Source of the DNA: Actinomadura opuntiae
GTDB taxonomy: Bacteria > Actinomycetota > Actinomycetes > Streptosporangiales > Streptosporangiaceae
Direction of reading: 5' to 3'
Length of the DNA: 64,000 nucleotides
Assembly: GCF_030283205.1 (NCBI RefSeq)
Contig: NZ_JASNWF010000005.1
Span: forward strand, 434,001-498,000
Positions 33,529 through 40,521 of the stretch are shown here, piece by piece. The translations under genes and the position numbers were made by a program. Positions within the stretch are counted from its first letter, which is position 1. Each line of letters begins with the position of its first letter. Below the pieces are notes generated by a model. That model did not search any database. It was not told the DNA's origin and saw nothing but the letters and a program-made list of their open reading frames with translations.

Positions 33529-33552
33529 CCAGGGGGCTGCGCCGCCCCCTGG
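33529..33552 (+). terminator. Hairpin terminator after the DUF4145 gene
   Basis: CCAGGGGGC (33529-33537) and GCCCCCTGG (33544-33552) pair perfectly around 6 nt. No T-tract follows, as is usual in this GC-rich background. Confidence 0.6.
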
Positions 33553-33571
33553 ACCCCCGCGGGCCGGTGCA

Positions 33572-33624
33572 CTCGTTCGCGCGAAACGGTCTGTCACACA
33601 TTGCGCGCCGTTCGCGCGAACGAG
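33572..33624. repeat. 17-bp inverted repeat containing two TTCGCGCGAA palindromes
   Basis: CTCGTTCGCGCGAAACGG (33572-33589) and CCGTTCGCGCGAACGAG (33608-33624) are inverted with one bulged A and an 18-nt loop. Each arm contains the self-complementary TTCGCGCGAA. It may be a double operator or a cruciform origin/transfer site. Confidence 0.65.
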
Positions 33625-33664
33625 CACCCCGGAGCGTCGTGCGTACGTGCGCGAGGGTGCCTGC

Positions 33665-34033
33665 TCAGGGGTGATGGACTCCTGCAGGCGGCATGGGTAG
33701 CGCGTAGGCCGGCGGTGCCGGCGGGGGTGCAGGTTGGGTTTTGGCGATGACGTGTTCGCAGATGATGCGGACGACGAGAAGCACAGCCAGGCCGGGGCCG
33801 ACGACGATCGGCGCGACCAGCCACATGGCCCAGCCCATCCACGAGGCGAACGACCACACCCAGAGCAGGCCGAACAGCATCCCGAAGCCGATGACGACGA
33901 GGGCCAGGACGTAGAGCCATCGGACCAGGATCGGAGTCACGCGCCGTTCGAACTTCACATCGAGCAATGCGGCGATGAAGGAGTCACGGCGGGGAGGTTG
34001 GCGGGAAGGCGGGTCATAGCGGTACGTCACCAT
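33665..34033 (-). CDS. DUF4282 membrane protein
   Basis: A 122-aa protein. After a basic N-terminus, the motif VKFERRVTPILVRWLYVLALVVIGFG begins the DUF4282 pattern, with two to three hydrophobic segments (about 36-57 and 60-95). The C-terminus is Pro-rich and cytosolic. Function is unknown. It converges towards the palindrome-rich region and may be regulated through it. Confidence 0.75.
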   Translation of the reverse strand: MVTYRYDPPSRQPPRRDSFIAALLDVKFERRVTPILVRWLYVLALVVIGFGMLFGLLWVWSFASWMGWAMWLVAPIVVGPGLAVLLVVRIICEHVIAKTQPAPPPAPPAYALPMPPAGVHHP

Positions 34034-34272
34034 CCAAGATCACCGGACCAGTACCGCACGGGGTCAACTCGGCAGCCGAGCGGCGAGCGGCCATGCCAGC
34101 ATGAGGCGAAGGTGACCGGGTCGGTGCAGGTCGGGGACCTGCCGCGTGCCGTTAGCGTGCCATTAAGGGCGGTGATCAGGGGTCAATCACGGTCACTTGC
34201 GGTACGTCCAAACGCCAGGTCAGCGGCTCCGACCGGCGTGATCGCAATGGTTCCCAAGCTGAAGGTACAGGT
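34034..34272. other. Intergenic region, nothing definite
   Basis: Contains a small palindrome AGGTCGGGGACCT (about 34127) and short direct repeats of CGTGCCGTTA/CGTGCCATTA (34144-34167). No gene is seen. Confidence 0.35.
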
Positions 34273-34482
34273 TCAGTCGTCTTCCTTGATCCTCGTACGG
34301 ACGTACGTGATGAGGTGCTCCGGACACGTGGCAATCGACTCACCGTTGGGGTAGACGATCGTGAACTCCGCATCACGCCCGCAGACCTCGGCGCCTCCTT
34401 GGGCACACATGTGCATCCGGCTCTTCTCTGCCCTCGGTGTGTAGTGGGCGGCGCTCCACCTCTTGACTTCGAACCGTGCCAT
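34273..34482 (-). CDS. Hypothetical protein with Cys/His pairs (69 aa)
   Basis: ATG 34482 (MARFEVKRWSAAHYTP) is preferred since GAGGG lies 7 bp upstream. CAQGG, CGRD and CPEH suggest a single zinc-binding site. I do not recognise a family. GC content is lower than in host genes, as for its neighbours in the cargo. Confidence 0.5.
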   Translation of the reverse strand: MARFEVKRWSAAHYTPRAEKSRMHMCAQGGAEVCGRDAEFTIVYPNGESIATCPEHLITYVRTRIKEDD

Positions 34483-34674
34483 GGCGTGTCCCTCAGCAAG
34501 TTGGCCGCTTCGAGGCTCACGGTAGACCGCGTCGGCCGAAGAGCGTAGAACCTCGGGGAAGGTCGCCATGCCAAGCACCGGCCGAAGTTTGAGGATCGGT
34601 GAACGTAGCTGCAGGTCAGGAACGTTCCGCGGTCGGCCTGCAAATCCGTCGGCGTCACCTCATACAGTGAAGGC

Positions 34675-35964
34675 ATGCCGAGTAGGCGTGACGGTACTGG
34701 GTCCTGGAGCCGTAGGCTCATCACGTTGTCTGAACTGCTAGTTCAGGCAGGTAATCAACGTGCAGCTCGCTTGTTGTCTCTGGTGCAGGACACCGACGAA
34801 CCGGAATCAGACTTCTGGGAACAGCAGAAGGTCGTGTTGCGAGTGCGCCCGATCTTCATGGCGCTGTTCCGTCCCGCCGACCTCCAGGCCATCGCCACCC
34901 AGATGGACAAGATGATCTTTGGGGATTCACGCCACGAAGTCACTGTGGCCGCGATGCTGGCCGACCCATTCGCCAGGGCTGAGTTGGGCGGCACCGGAAC
35001 CTTGACGATTCAGCTACGGGAGTCGATCGCTGACGCTCTACATCCGGTCAGGTCATATGACCTGCCAGAGGTGTGTCGGTCGTTCGGGCTGGCCGACGGC
35101 GATGGAGAAGAGGCGCACTACAGCAAGCGCGGATATGTTCGAAGCCGCATCTCGCACTATACACAGGACCAGCTGTGTGAACTCGGCACTCGAGTTGTTG
35201 AGAGCCACTACCTACCAGAACTCTGGGGACTATTGCAGGTGCTCGCTAGCCGAAGCTCTGGAGTCAAGAGTGCGTTCAAGAACCTGATCTTCGCAGCGGA
35301 CGGGCCGAAGCCAGAGCTTGTTCTCGCTGACGCAGTAAGCAACACCATCGAGATCGTGGCCAATGCAAAGTTCTGCCTTGTGTATGACCGGCCCCTGGAA
35401 GACCACGGATTGAGCTGGGCAGACCTCGTCACCTGGTGGGCGGATACTCGAGTTTCTGCTGGAACGAACGACCGAGATGCCGCCAACGAACTGTACTACC
35501 GCCTCGCTCGCGCTCTCGATGTCAGCCGGACCGGATCAAACGAGCCGGGTCCGGAGACCCTAATGTTCCAGGTATACGCCAAGCTTCTTAAGGAGCATGG
35601 TTTTCAGCTTCCGGCGCTGGTGCCACAGGTGTACCTCCACTATGACCCCTACACGCGCGCACAGCGGAAGACGGAGGGCCCGCTAGCACGGCAACGTATG
35701 GACTTCCTGATGTTGCTCCGCGGACGTAGGCGAGTGGTCATCGAGATCGACGGCATCCAGCATTACGCGATCAAGAAGCAGGCCAGCCCGAAGCTGTATG
35801 CCGAGATGGTTGCCGAGGACAGAGAGCTGTACCTCGCCGGATATGAGGTGGTGCGTTTCGGTGGCGACGAGTTCCGCTCGGCAGATAGTGCACGGGCAAC
35901 AGTCCGTGAGTTCTTCACGCGGCTGCTCAGCGTGCACGGCTATCTAGCCGAGTCGAAGTCCTGA
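34675..35964 (+). CDS. Putative abortive-infection-type protein with C-terminal PD-(D/E)XK nuclease-like domain
   Basis: A 429-aa protein of low GC (about 57%). The middle (SKRGYVRSRISHYTQDQLCELGTRVVE, 150-177) is like the N-terminal domains of AbiJ-type proteins. The C-terminus has RQRMDFLMLL (Asp343) and VVIEIDGIQHY (Glu357, Asp359, Gln362, His363), the layout of a PD-(D/E)XK or DUF559-like nuclease core. It is the last cargo gene before attR, a common place for defence genes. Family naming is tentative; a nuclease function is inferred from the motif order only. Confidence 0.55.
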   Translation: MPSRRDGTGSWSRRLITLSELLVQAGNQRAARLLSLVQDTDEPESDFWEQQKVVLRVRPIFMALFRPADLQAIATQMDKMIFGDSRHEVTVAAMLADPFARAELGGTGTLTIQLRESIADALHPVRSYDLPEVCRSFGLADGDGEEAHYSKRGYVRSRISHYTQDQLCELGTRVVESHYLPELWGLLQVLASRSSGVKSAFKNLIFAADGPKPELVLADAVSNTIEIVANAKFCLVYDRPLEDHGLSWADLVTWWADTRVSAGTNDRDAANELYYRLARALDVSRTGSNEPGPETLMFQVYAKLLKEHGFQLPALVPQVYLHYDPYTRAQRKTEGPLARQRMDFLMLLRGRRRVVIEIDGIQHYAIKKQASPKLYAEMVAEDRELYLAGYEVVRFGGDEFRSADSARATVREFFTRLLSVHGYLAESKS

Positions 35965-36289
35965 CCAACCGGGAGCCATGCGCACGAAAAGGCGCGACAG
36001 CGCCCAGACAGCCACAAGGACAGCCCTCCCGCCCTGACTGGGAGGCTGGCCCGTGAGACCAAGATGCATGAGCTGACTGCTGATCCGCGAACCTTGCTCA
36101 TCTACCGCGCCTAGCGGCGCCGAGTTGGGCAGCATGGGCAGCACGTCCGGCGCTTGAAAGGCTGAGGTCAGCGGGCCGCTCAGTGACGGCAACCGTGACG
36201 GCAACGACGGCAACCAGCCGGCACCACGGGCGCACGTCGGGCACCACCTGACCTCGGTCGACGGGGTGGCCGCAGGGCGGTTGCTACTT
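35965..36289. other. Right end of the AICE, non-coding
   Basis: Holds a hairpin (CTCCC/GGGAG near 36030-36048) that may end the nuclease-like transcript, three GACGGCAAC repeats (36185-36214), and about 75 bp that recur before att copy 3. No gene is seen; frames reading VEPPTFRFS here are antisense to tRNA sequence. Confidence 0.6.
36185..36214 (+). repeat. Three GACGGCAAC repeats (arm-site candidates, right end of AICE)
   Basis: Copies at 36185-36193, 36197-36205 and 36206-36214, the first two exactly 12 bp apart as at the left end. They start the block of about 105 bp that is roughly 90% identical to the block before att copy 3. Confidence 0.6.
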
Positions 36290-36332
36290 CTGAAAAGCGG
36301 AAGGTCGGCGGTTCGACCCCGCCCCTGCCCAC
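36290..36332 (+). repeat. att copy 2 (attR of the AICE, attL of the small unit)
   Basis: The 43 bp are identical to the 3' half of tRNA-Phe at 20414-20456. The bases before it differ from the tRNA, so this is not a second tRNA gene. Confidence 0.9.
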
Positions 36333-36351
36333 CTCACGTGACCAGCGAAAG

Positions 36352-36378
36352 CGCCCCGGAGCCCTACGGCCCGGGGCG
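36352..36378 (+). terminator. Hairpin terminator at the left end of the small unit
   Basis: CGCCCCGG (36352-36359) pairs perfectly with CCGGGGCG (36371-36378), followed by TTGTTCTT. It holds the same place relative to att as the terminator at 20472. Confidence 0.7.
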
Positions 36379-36386
36379 TTGTTCTT

Positions 36387-36395
36387 GACGGCAAC
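36387..36395 (+). repeat. GACGGCAAC repeat, left end of the small unit
   Basis: One copy at 36387-36395, directly after the hairpin, as at the left end of the AICE. Confidence 0.55.
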
Positions 36396-36553
36396 GTAGC
36401 CTCTGCGACAGCGGACGGTCATCATCCGTCAGCGCAACACCGGTGAGCCACAGCCCCGAAGCTGCAACCTCTCACACCGCTGAGAAGCCAGGATCTCGCG
36501 CCGGGGGCTCGCGCAACGTCGATTTCAGAACGTAATCTGAGTATGATGGCGGC

Positions 36554-37021
36554 ATGAGCACTACCGCGGACGCAGTGACCTTTTCCGACTTGTCCCGTAA
36601 CCCCAAGTCCGTAGCCGAGCGCGCCGCGCGCCTCGGCCGACTGCGTGTCACCCACCGCGACGCTCCCGATTTCTACCTCACGGCCGCCGACCGGGAAGAG
36701 CAGCGCGATGAGAGTCTGACGACCGCGTCACGGATCTTCCTGGCGCTCATGAAGCATGATCCGAGCGCTCGGGCATTGCTCCTTGCCATGCCCGACGTGT
36801 TCCCCTGGATCCGTCACCTGAGCACTGAAGAGGTCCGCGCCTTCACCGTGGAGCTGGTCGACGCCCTGTCCGACGCCGCCGAACTCGATCTCGACACGAA
36901 TGCTCAAGAGGTCATCACCGGCTGGCGCGCCACGGCCCGGATCAAGGCAGATCGCACCCAGCACGAGGAAGCCCTTCGGCCGACCTCTGGCGACTTCGGT
37001 CCAGTTGAGGTAACGCCTTGA
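36554..37021 (+). CDS. Phd/YefM-like antitoxin
   Basis: A 155-aa protein. The N-terminus (VTFSDLSRNPKSVAERAARLGRLRVTHRDAPDFYLTAADREE) follows the Phd/YefM fold: strand, helix with NPK, strand ending in a Leu-Thr-x-Ala turn. The C-terminal 100 residues are an extra helical domain. The downstream RelE/ParE-like gene overlaps its stop in TTGA, the expected antitoxin-first operon order. It should bind and neutralise that toxin and repress the operon. Confidence 0.7.
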   Translation: MSTTADAVTFSDLSRNPKSVAERAARLGRLRVTHRDAPDFYLTAADREEQRDESLTTASRIFLALMKHDPSARALLLAMPDVFPWIRHLSTEEVRAFTVELVDALSDAAELDLDTNAQEVITGWRATARIKADRTQHEEALRPTSGDFGPVEVTP

Positions 37022-37374
37022 GCCCCAAGCGAGGCGATAGGGTCACCGTCCCGCCGCCAGACGACGAATGGGATGTCAGGTTCGGCACCAGCGAGGCGGT
37101 ACGGGGTTGGGAAGAGCTATGCCGTCTCGCTCTGTCGAACACTCGCCGATGCCTGGAGGCCCTACGCGCTGAGCCGCGTTCCCGCGCCAACCACGAGCGC
37201 CAGCACCGACTCCGCGGAGATCTCGCAACGCACCGGCACAACGGTCGGGACCTCGAACAATGGGAGTACGAGGTCACAAGTGGCGGACGCGTCCGCTACG
37301 TGATCAACGATGACGACCGCACAGTCTGGATCGTTTACGCATCCCCACGCCATCCCAAGGACACCGACCGTTGA
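37018..37374 (+). CDS. RelE/ParE-like toxin
   Basis: A 118-aa protein from TTG 37018, with GAGG 8 bp upstream and overlap with the antitoxin stop. The pattern WEELCRLALSNTRRCLEALR, LEQWEYEVTSGGRVRYVINDDDRTVWIVYASPRHPKDTDR has the RelE-superfamily C-terminal strands (GGRVRY, VWIVYAS, HPK). It may cleave mRNA or poison gyrase. Its stop at 37374 lies within the first GACGGCAAC of the element end, so the gene reaches exactly to the recombination region. Confidence 0.65.
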   Translation: MSPKRGDRVTVPPPDDEWDVRFGTSEAVRGWEELCRLALSNTRRCLEALRAEPRSRANHERQHRLRGDLATHRHNGRDLEQWEYEVTSGGRVRYVINDDDRTVWIVYASPRHPKDTDR

Positions 37375-37390
37375 CGGCAACGACGGCAAC
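37373..37390 (+). repeat. Two GACGGCAAC repeats, right end of the small unit
   Basis: Adjacent copies at 37373-37381 and 37382-37390, at the same distance from att as the second and third copies before att copy 2. Confidence 0.6.
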
Positions 37391-37465
37391 CAACCGGCAC
37401 CGCGGGCGCACGTCGGGCACCGTCTGACCTTGGTCAACGGGGTGGCCGCAGGGTGTTTGCTACTC

Positions 37466-37508
37466 CTGAAAAGCGGAAGGTCGGCGGTTCGACCCCGCCC
37501 CTGCCCAC
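37466..37508 (+). repeat. att copy 3 (outer attR)
   Basis: Identical over 43 bp to the other two copies. To the right lies the original chromosomal flank of tRNA-Phe. Confidence 0.9.
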
Positions 37509-37525
37509 CTCGCTGAACAGCACAA

Positions 37526-37553
37526 AGGCCCCGAGACGGTAGTCTCGGGGCCT
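37526..37553 (+). terminator. Intrinsic terminator, the original one for tRNA-Phe
   Basis: AGGCCCCGAGA (37526-37536) and TCTCGGGGCCT (37543-37553) pair perfectly over 11 bp, followed by ACTTTTG. Before integration it would have stood about 18 bp after the tRNA. Confidence 0.85.
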
Positions 37554-37939
37554 ACTTTTGTGACAGCAATGCGCCAGCGAACGGCCGTCCGTCTTGCGCC
37601 TCACGGTCAGCGCGATGCAACGGGCCAGATGGGAAGCTGCTCGGCTATAGGGCCTTCTGACAGCCTCATGGAGCATGATGCAGAACTCTTCGGATGGCGG
37701 TCACGCTGCAGCGGGCCCGATCACAGCTGGGCAGCCGTCGCGAACGCAGCCGAGCGACTCTGACGGCCGGCCTCGCCTGATTCCTAAGTTGGCCTCACGC
37801 TCGTGGTGGCCCGACCAGCCCAGGGGTGCAGCAGGTCGCCCAAGAAGGATGGGCGGCCTGCTGAGCCGCGAGGTGGCCGGCCCGTTGCCGTCCACCCGCG
37901 ACGCCCCGCGGTGAAGTCCCGCGAGCGTCGACCGGTTGT
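37554..37939. other. Intergenic region right of the element, nothing definite
   Basis: About 390 bp without a convincing gene. GC content returns to host level towards 37940. Confidence 0.4.
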
Positions 37940-39355
37940 CTAGCTGCCGGCGCGCTCGGTTGTCGCGAATCGCTGGGAGCGGCGGTTTCGTGCGGGACGG
38001 CGGTTACGCCCGGCTCCGCTGTCACGCCGTCCTTCGGAGGCCGGAGCGGAGATGGTGATGGGGATGCCGGAGGGCGGTCGGGCGCCGGTGATGCGGTTGA
38101 GTTCGGGATCACCGGACCGCACCCGCGCAGAGTGCGGCGTGATGCCGGCCGTCACCATCATCCGGTCCATCTCATGGCGCTGCCTGGGCAGCACCAGGGT
38201 GACGACGGTGCCGGACTCGCCCGCACGTGCAGTGCGGCCGCCTCGGTGCAGGTAGTCCTTGTGGTCGTTGGGCGGGTCGACGTTAACGACCAGATCCAGT
38301 CCATCGACGTGGATGCCGCGCGCGGCCACGTTCGTGGCGACCAGGACGGAGACGTCTCCGTTGCGGAACTGCTCCAGAGTACGGTTTCGCTGCGGCTGCG
38401 ACTTGCCCCCGTGCAGTGCCGCAGCGCGTACGCCGCTGCTCAGGAGGTTGCGGGTCAGCCGGTCGGCGGCATGCTTCATGTCGACGAACATGATGACGCG
38501 GCCGTCGCGGGCGGCGATGTGCGTGGTGGCATCCTGCTTGTCCGCCTCCGTGACGTGCAGCAGGTGGTGCTCCATGGTGGTCACCGCTCCCGCCGACGGA
38601 TCGACCGAGTGGACGACCGGGTCGGTGAGGAAGCGCCGGACCAGACGGTCGACATTGCGATCCAGCGTCGCGGAGAACAGCATCCGCTGACCGCCCGGGG
38701 CGACCTGGTCGAGCAACGCGGTGACCTGCGGCAGGAAACCCATGTCGGCCATTTGGTCCGCCTCGTCCAAGACGGTGGTGCGTACGTGCTCCAGGCTGCA
38801 GGCGCCCCGGTTGATCAGGTCCGCGAGCCGTCCCGGGGTGGCGACCAGGATCTCCGCGCCGCGATGGAGGGCGGCGGCCTGCCGGGAGATCGATACGCCG
38901 CCGACAACGGTGGCCGACCGAAGCTTGAGCGACTGGGCGTAGGGCATGAGGGCGTCGGTGACCTGCACGGCCAGTTCGCGAGTCGGGACGAGTACCAGGG
39001 CCAGCGGCTTACGCGGCTCGGCGCGCTGACCGGCGCTACGGGCGAGCATCGCCAGGCCGAAGGCGAGGGTCTTCCCCGAGCCGGTACGTCCACGGCCGAG
39101 GACATCGCGGCCGTTCAACGCGTCCGGAAGCGTCGAGGCCTGGATGGCGAACGGCTCCACCATCCCCTGTCGAGTCAATGTGGACAGCAGGGCCGCCGGC
39201 ATTTCCAACTCGGCGAACGACGCGGCCGGGGGCAGCGGCGGCGTGGAACTGACGGGAAGCGCGAAGTCGTTCTGCCGCCGGACGGCCGGTTGACGCGAGG
39301 CCCTGGTAGGCGAGTGAGAGAAGCGACGTTGAGACGGACGGGTGCCATGGGTCAT
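37940..39355 (-). CDS. DEAD-box ATP-dependent RNA helicase (second copy)
   Basis: A 471-aa helicase starting MTHGTRPS at 39355 (AGGAAGG 7 bp upstream). Motifs: FAIQASTLP, GRTGSGKT, PTRELAVQ, TPGRL, VLDEADQM, SATL, VATNVAARGIHVDGLDLVVNVDPP, HRGGRTARAG. It is closely related to the helicase at 3078-4643 through the whole core, but the basic tail is only about 40 residues long. It lies downstream of csp copy 2, with the same leader hairpin as copy 1. Confidence 0.95.
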   Translation of the reverse strand: MTHGTRPSQRRFSHSPTRASRQPAVRRQNDFALPVSSTPPLPPAASFAELEMPAALLSTLTRQGMVEPFAIQASTLPDALNGRDVLGRGRTGSGKTLAFGLAMLARSAGQRAEPRKPLALVLVPTRELAVQVTDALMPYAQSLKLRSATVVGGVSISRQAAALHRGAEILVATPGRLADLINRGACSLEHVRTTVLDEADQMADMGFLPQVTALLDQVAPGGQRMLFSATLDRNVDRLVRRFLTDPVVHSVDPSAGAVTTMEHHLLHVTEADKQDATTHIAARDGRVIMFVDMKHAADRLTRNLLSSGVRAAALHGGKSQPQRNRTLEQFRNGDVSVLVATNVAARGIHVDGLDLVVNVDPPNDHKDYLHRGGRTARAGESGTVVTLVLPRQRHEMDRMMVTAGITPHSARVRSGDPELNRITGARPPSGIPITISAPASEGRRDSGAGRNRRPARNRRSQRFATTERAGS

Positions 39356-39432
39356 GTGCAGGCCTTCCTTGAAGTGGCACGTTTCGAGGAAGACTCCGCA
39401 GCCCGTGGCCGGAGCGATCGCAAGAACGAACC
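39356..39432 (-). promoter_or_regulatory. Helicase leader with SD-sequestering hairpin (second copy)
   Basis: On the minus strand CTTCCT (39392-39387) can pair with AGGAAG (39369-39364), which is the ribosome-binding site, with an inner GAA/TTC stem. GGTTCGTTCTTG (39432-39421) is identical to the block at 2984-2995. The layout matches copy 1. Confidence 0.6.
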
Positions 39433-39647
39433 TAAGTGAGCCGCGAAGCAACGCCGAAGCCGAAAAGGGCCTCGCGTGATACCGCGGAAGGCGGCTGAAG
39501 GACGGGCTCTGGACTGAGCGGTGTGCAGCCGAGAACCCGCAGCCAAGTACCTGGGGGAGCCGTATGGCGGAACGCCTTAGAAGGGCTACACCCCTGAAGG
39601 GTCAGACGCGGGCATCGACAGGAAGATCATTTCCTGCCGGCAGGCGG

Positions 39648-39677
39648 GGTGCCGGGCTCAGGTGTGGGCCCGGCACC
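39648..39677 (-). terminator. Hairpin after cold-shock gene copy 2
   Basis: GGTGCCGGGC (39648-39657) and GCCCGGCACC (39668-39677) pair perfectly over 10 bp, 14 bp after the csp stop. A further small stem CAGGAA/TTCCTG lies at about 39619-39636. Confidence 0.65.
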
Positions 39678-39691
39678 GCACTGTTCGGTTC

Positions 39692-39895
39692 TCAGGCGGG
39701 AACGATGTTCTCCGCTTGCAGGCCCTTCTGGCCCTGCGTGATGTCGAACTGGACCTTCTGGCCCTCCTGGAGCTCGCGAAAGCCCTGAGCCGCGATGTTG
39801 GAGTAGTGCGCGAAGACGTCGCTGCCGCCGCCGTCCTGCTCGATGAAGCCGAAGCCCTTTTCCGCGTTGAACCACTTCACGGTGCCGTTGGTCAT
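39692..39895 (-). CDS. Cold-shock protein, CspA family (second copy)
   Basis: A 67-aa cold-shock domain starting [17 protein letters not shown], with RNP1 KGFGFIEQ and RNP2 DVFAHYSNI. It differs from the protein at 2668 at only a few positions. The helicase gene follows on the same strand after 336 bp. It should act as an RNA chaperone. Confidence 0.95.
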   Translation of the reverse strand: MTNGTVKWFNAEKGFGFIEQDGGGSDVFAHYSNIAAQGFRELQEGQKVQFDITQGQKGLQAENIVPA

Positions 39896-40075
39896 ATTCG
39901 TCCTTCCGAAAGGCAATTACGAAGCCCACCCTCTGCGAGCCACGCGTCGCCGTAATGACCCCATCCGGACGAACGAACTACCGGGGAAACAAAAAATGCG
40001 CCTGAGGTGAGTACCAGCAGGCGCACATAAGCTCATGGGAACCACAACTGCAACTACCGCCACGTTACCACCGGT
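39896..40075 (-). promoter_or_regulatory. Cold-shock gene leader with attenuator-like hairpin (second copy)
   Basis: On the minus strand TGCGCCTG (40025-40018) pairs perfectly with CAGGCGCA (40004-39997), followed by T6 (39996-39991). Upstream GGTTCCCAT and GGTAACGT match copy 1. The hairpin stands about 100 bp before the start codon. Confidence 0.6.
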
Positions 40076-40521
40076 GGGTGGATCAGGCAACATGCCGGGC
40101 AGCGTCCGGCCGACGTGCTCCACTGGCTCGCCGTCCGATCGGACGATGAGCGCATACCGGACGTCGCTGGCGGGACATCAAGGCCGAAGCACGCCGCCGC
40201 AACCCCGAACTGGTCGACCCCGAACGCCAAGACCGGGCACGCGCCGCCCGGGACAGGACACCCGGCAGCACCCGCGCCGGATGAAAACCTTCTTTACGTC
40301 TTCAAGGGCGCCCGCTCCGCGGTCGCCGGCCGGTCGGGCCGGGCCGGGCATGCGGCCTCTCTGGGCCGACCCACCCCGGCCGCCCGTCCCCCCTGAAGCA
40401 ATTGCACACTTCGAGAGTCCGGGGCGCTTCGTCACGCTGACCACTTAACGCCCAACAAAGAAGCGCGGGGACCGGCCGGGACGGCCGGATCCCCGCGGGT
40501 GGGACGAAGGGGCGGGGGAGG
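40076..40521. other. Intergenic region with dispersed repeat copy B
   Basis: No gene is accepted here. It contains repeat copy B at 40264-40358. The rest is ordinary GC-rich sequence. Confidence 0.5.
40264..40358 (+). repeat. Dispersed repeat, copy B
   Basis: Matches 32369-32468 with a few mismatches and one short indel; the core with TACGTCTTCAAGGGCGCCCG is unchanged. The copies lie 7.9 kb apart, one inside and one outside the AICE. Confidence 0.7.

Larger units (their letters stand above)
20414..36332. mobile_element. pSAM2-like AICE integrated in tRNA-Phe
   Basis: The unit is bounded by identical 43-bp att copies at 20414-20456 and 36290-36332. It carries the standard AICE backbone: tyrosine integrase and Xis at the left end, a RepSA-type replication initiator, SpdB-like membrane proteins, an FtsK/TraB translocase, an SCO3933-type regulator and a divergent GntR (KorSA-like) repressor. 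The cargo between about 28740 and 35964 includes HTH-kinases, HEPN-like proteins and a nuclease-like protein, partly of clearly lower GC. All backbone frames look intact, so it may still be mobile. Confidence 0.9.
36290..37508. mobile_element. Small att-flanked unit (CIME or element remnant) with toxin-antitoxin cargo
   Basis: About 1.2 kb between att copies 2 and 3. Its left end (ACGTGACCAGC, hairpin, TTGACGGCAACGT) resembles the left end of the AICE and its right end resembles the AICE right end, so it is a related but distinct element. It lacks int, xis, rep and tra. It holds only a Phd/RelE-like pair and could be mobilised in cis by the neighbour's integrase. Confidence 0.75.

Noticed and set aside
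35944..36213. Minus-strand frame of 89 aa before att copy 2
   Set aside because: No SD, low similarity to any protein pattern, and it covers the arm-site repeats.
36290..37508. Additional tRNA-Phe genes at att copies 2 and 3
   Set aside because: Only the anticodon loop to 3' end is present; the 5' acceptor strand and D-arm are missing, so they are att sites.
40035..40448. Frames through dispersed repeat copy B
   Set aside because: All frames read Pro/Arg-rich sequence with no start signal, and the corresponding frame at copy A continues into unrelated sequence, so the conservation is at DNA level.
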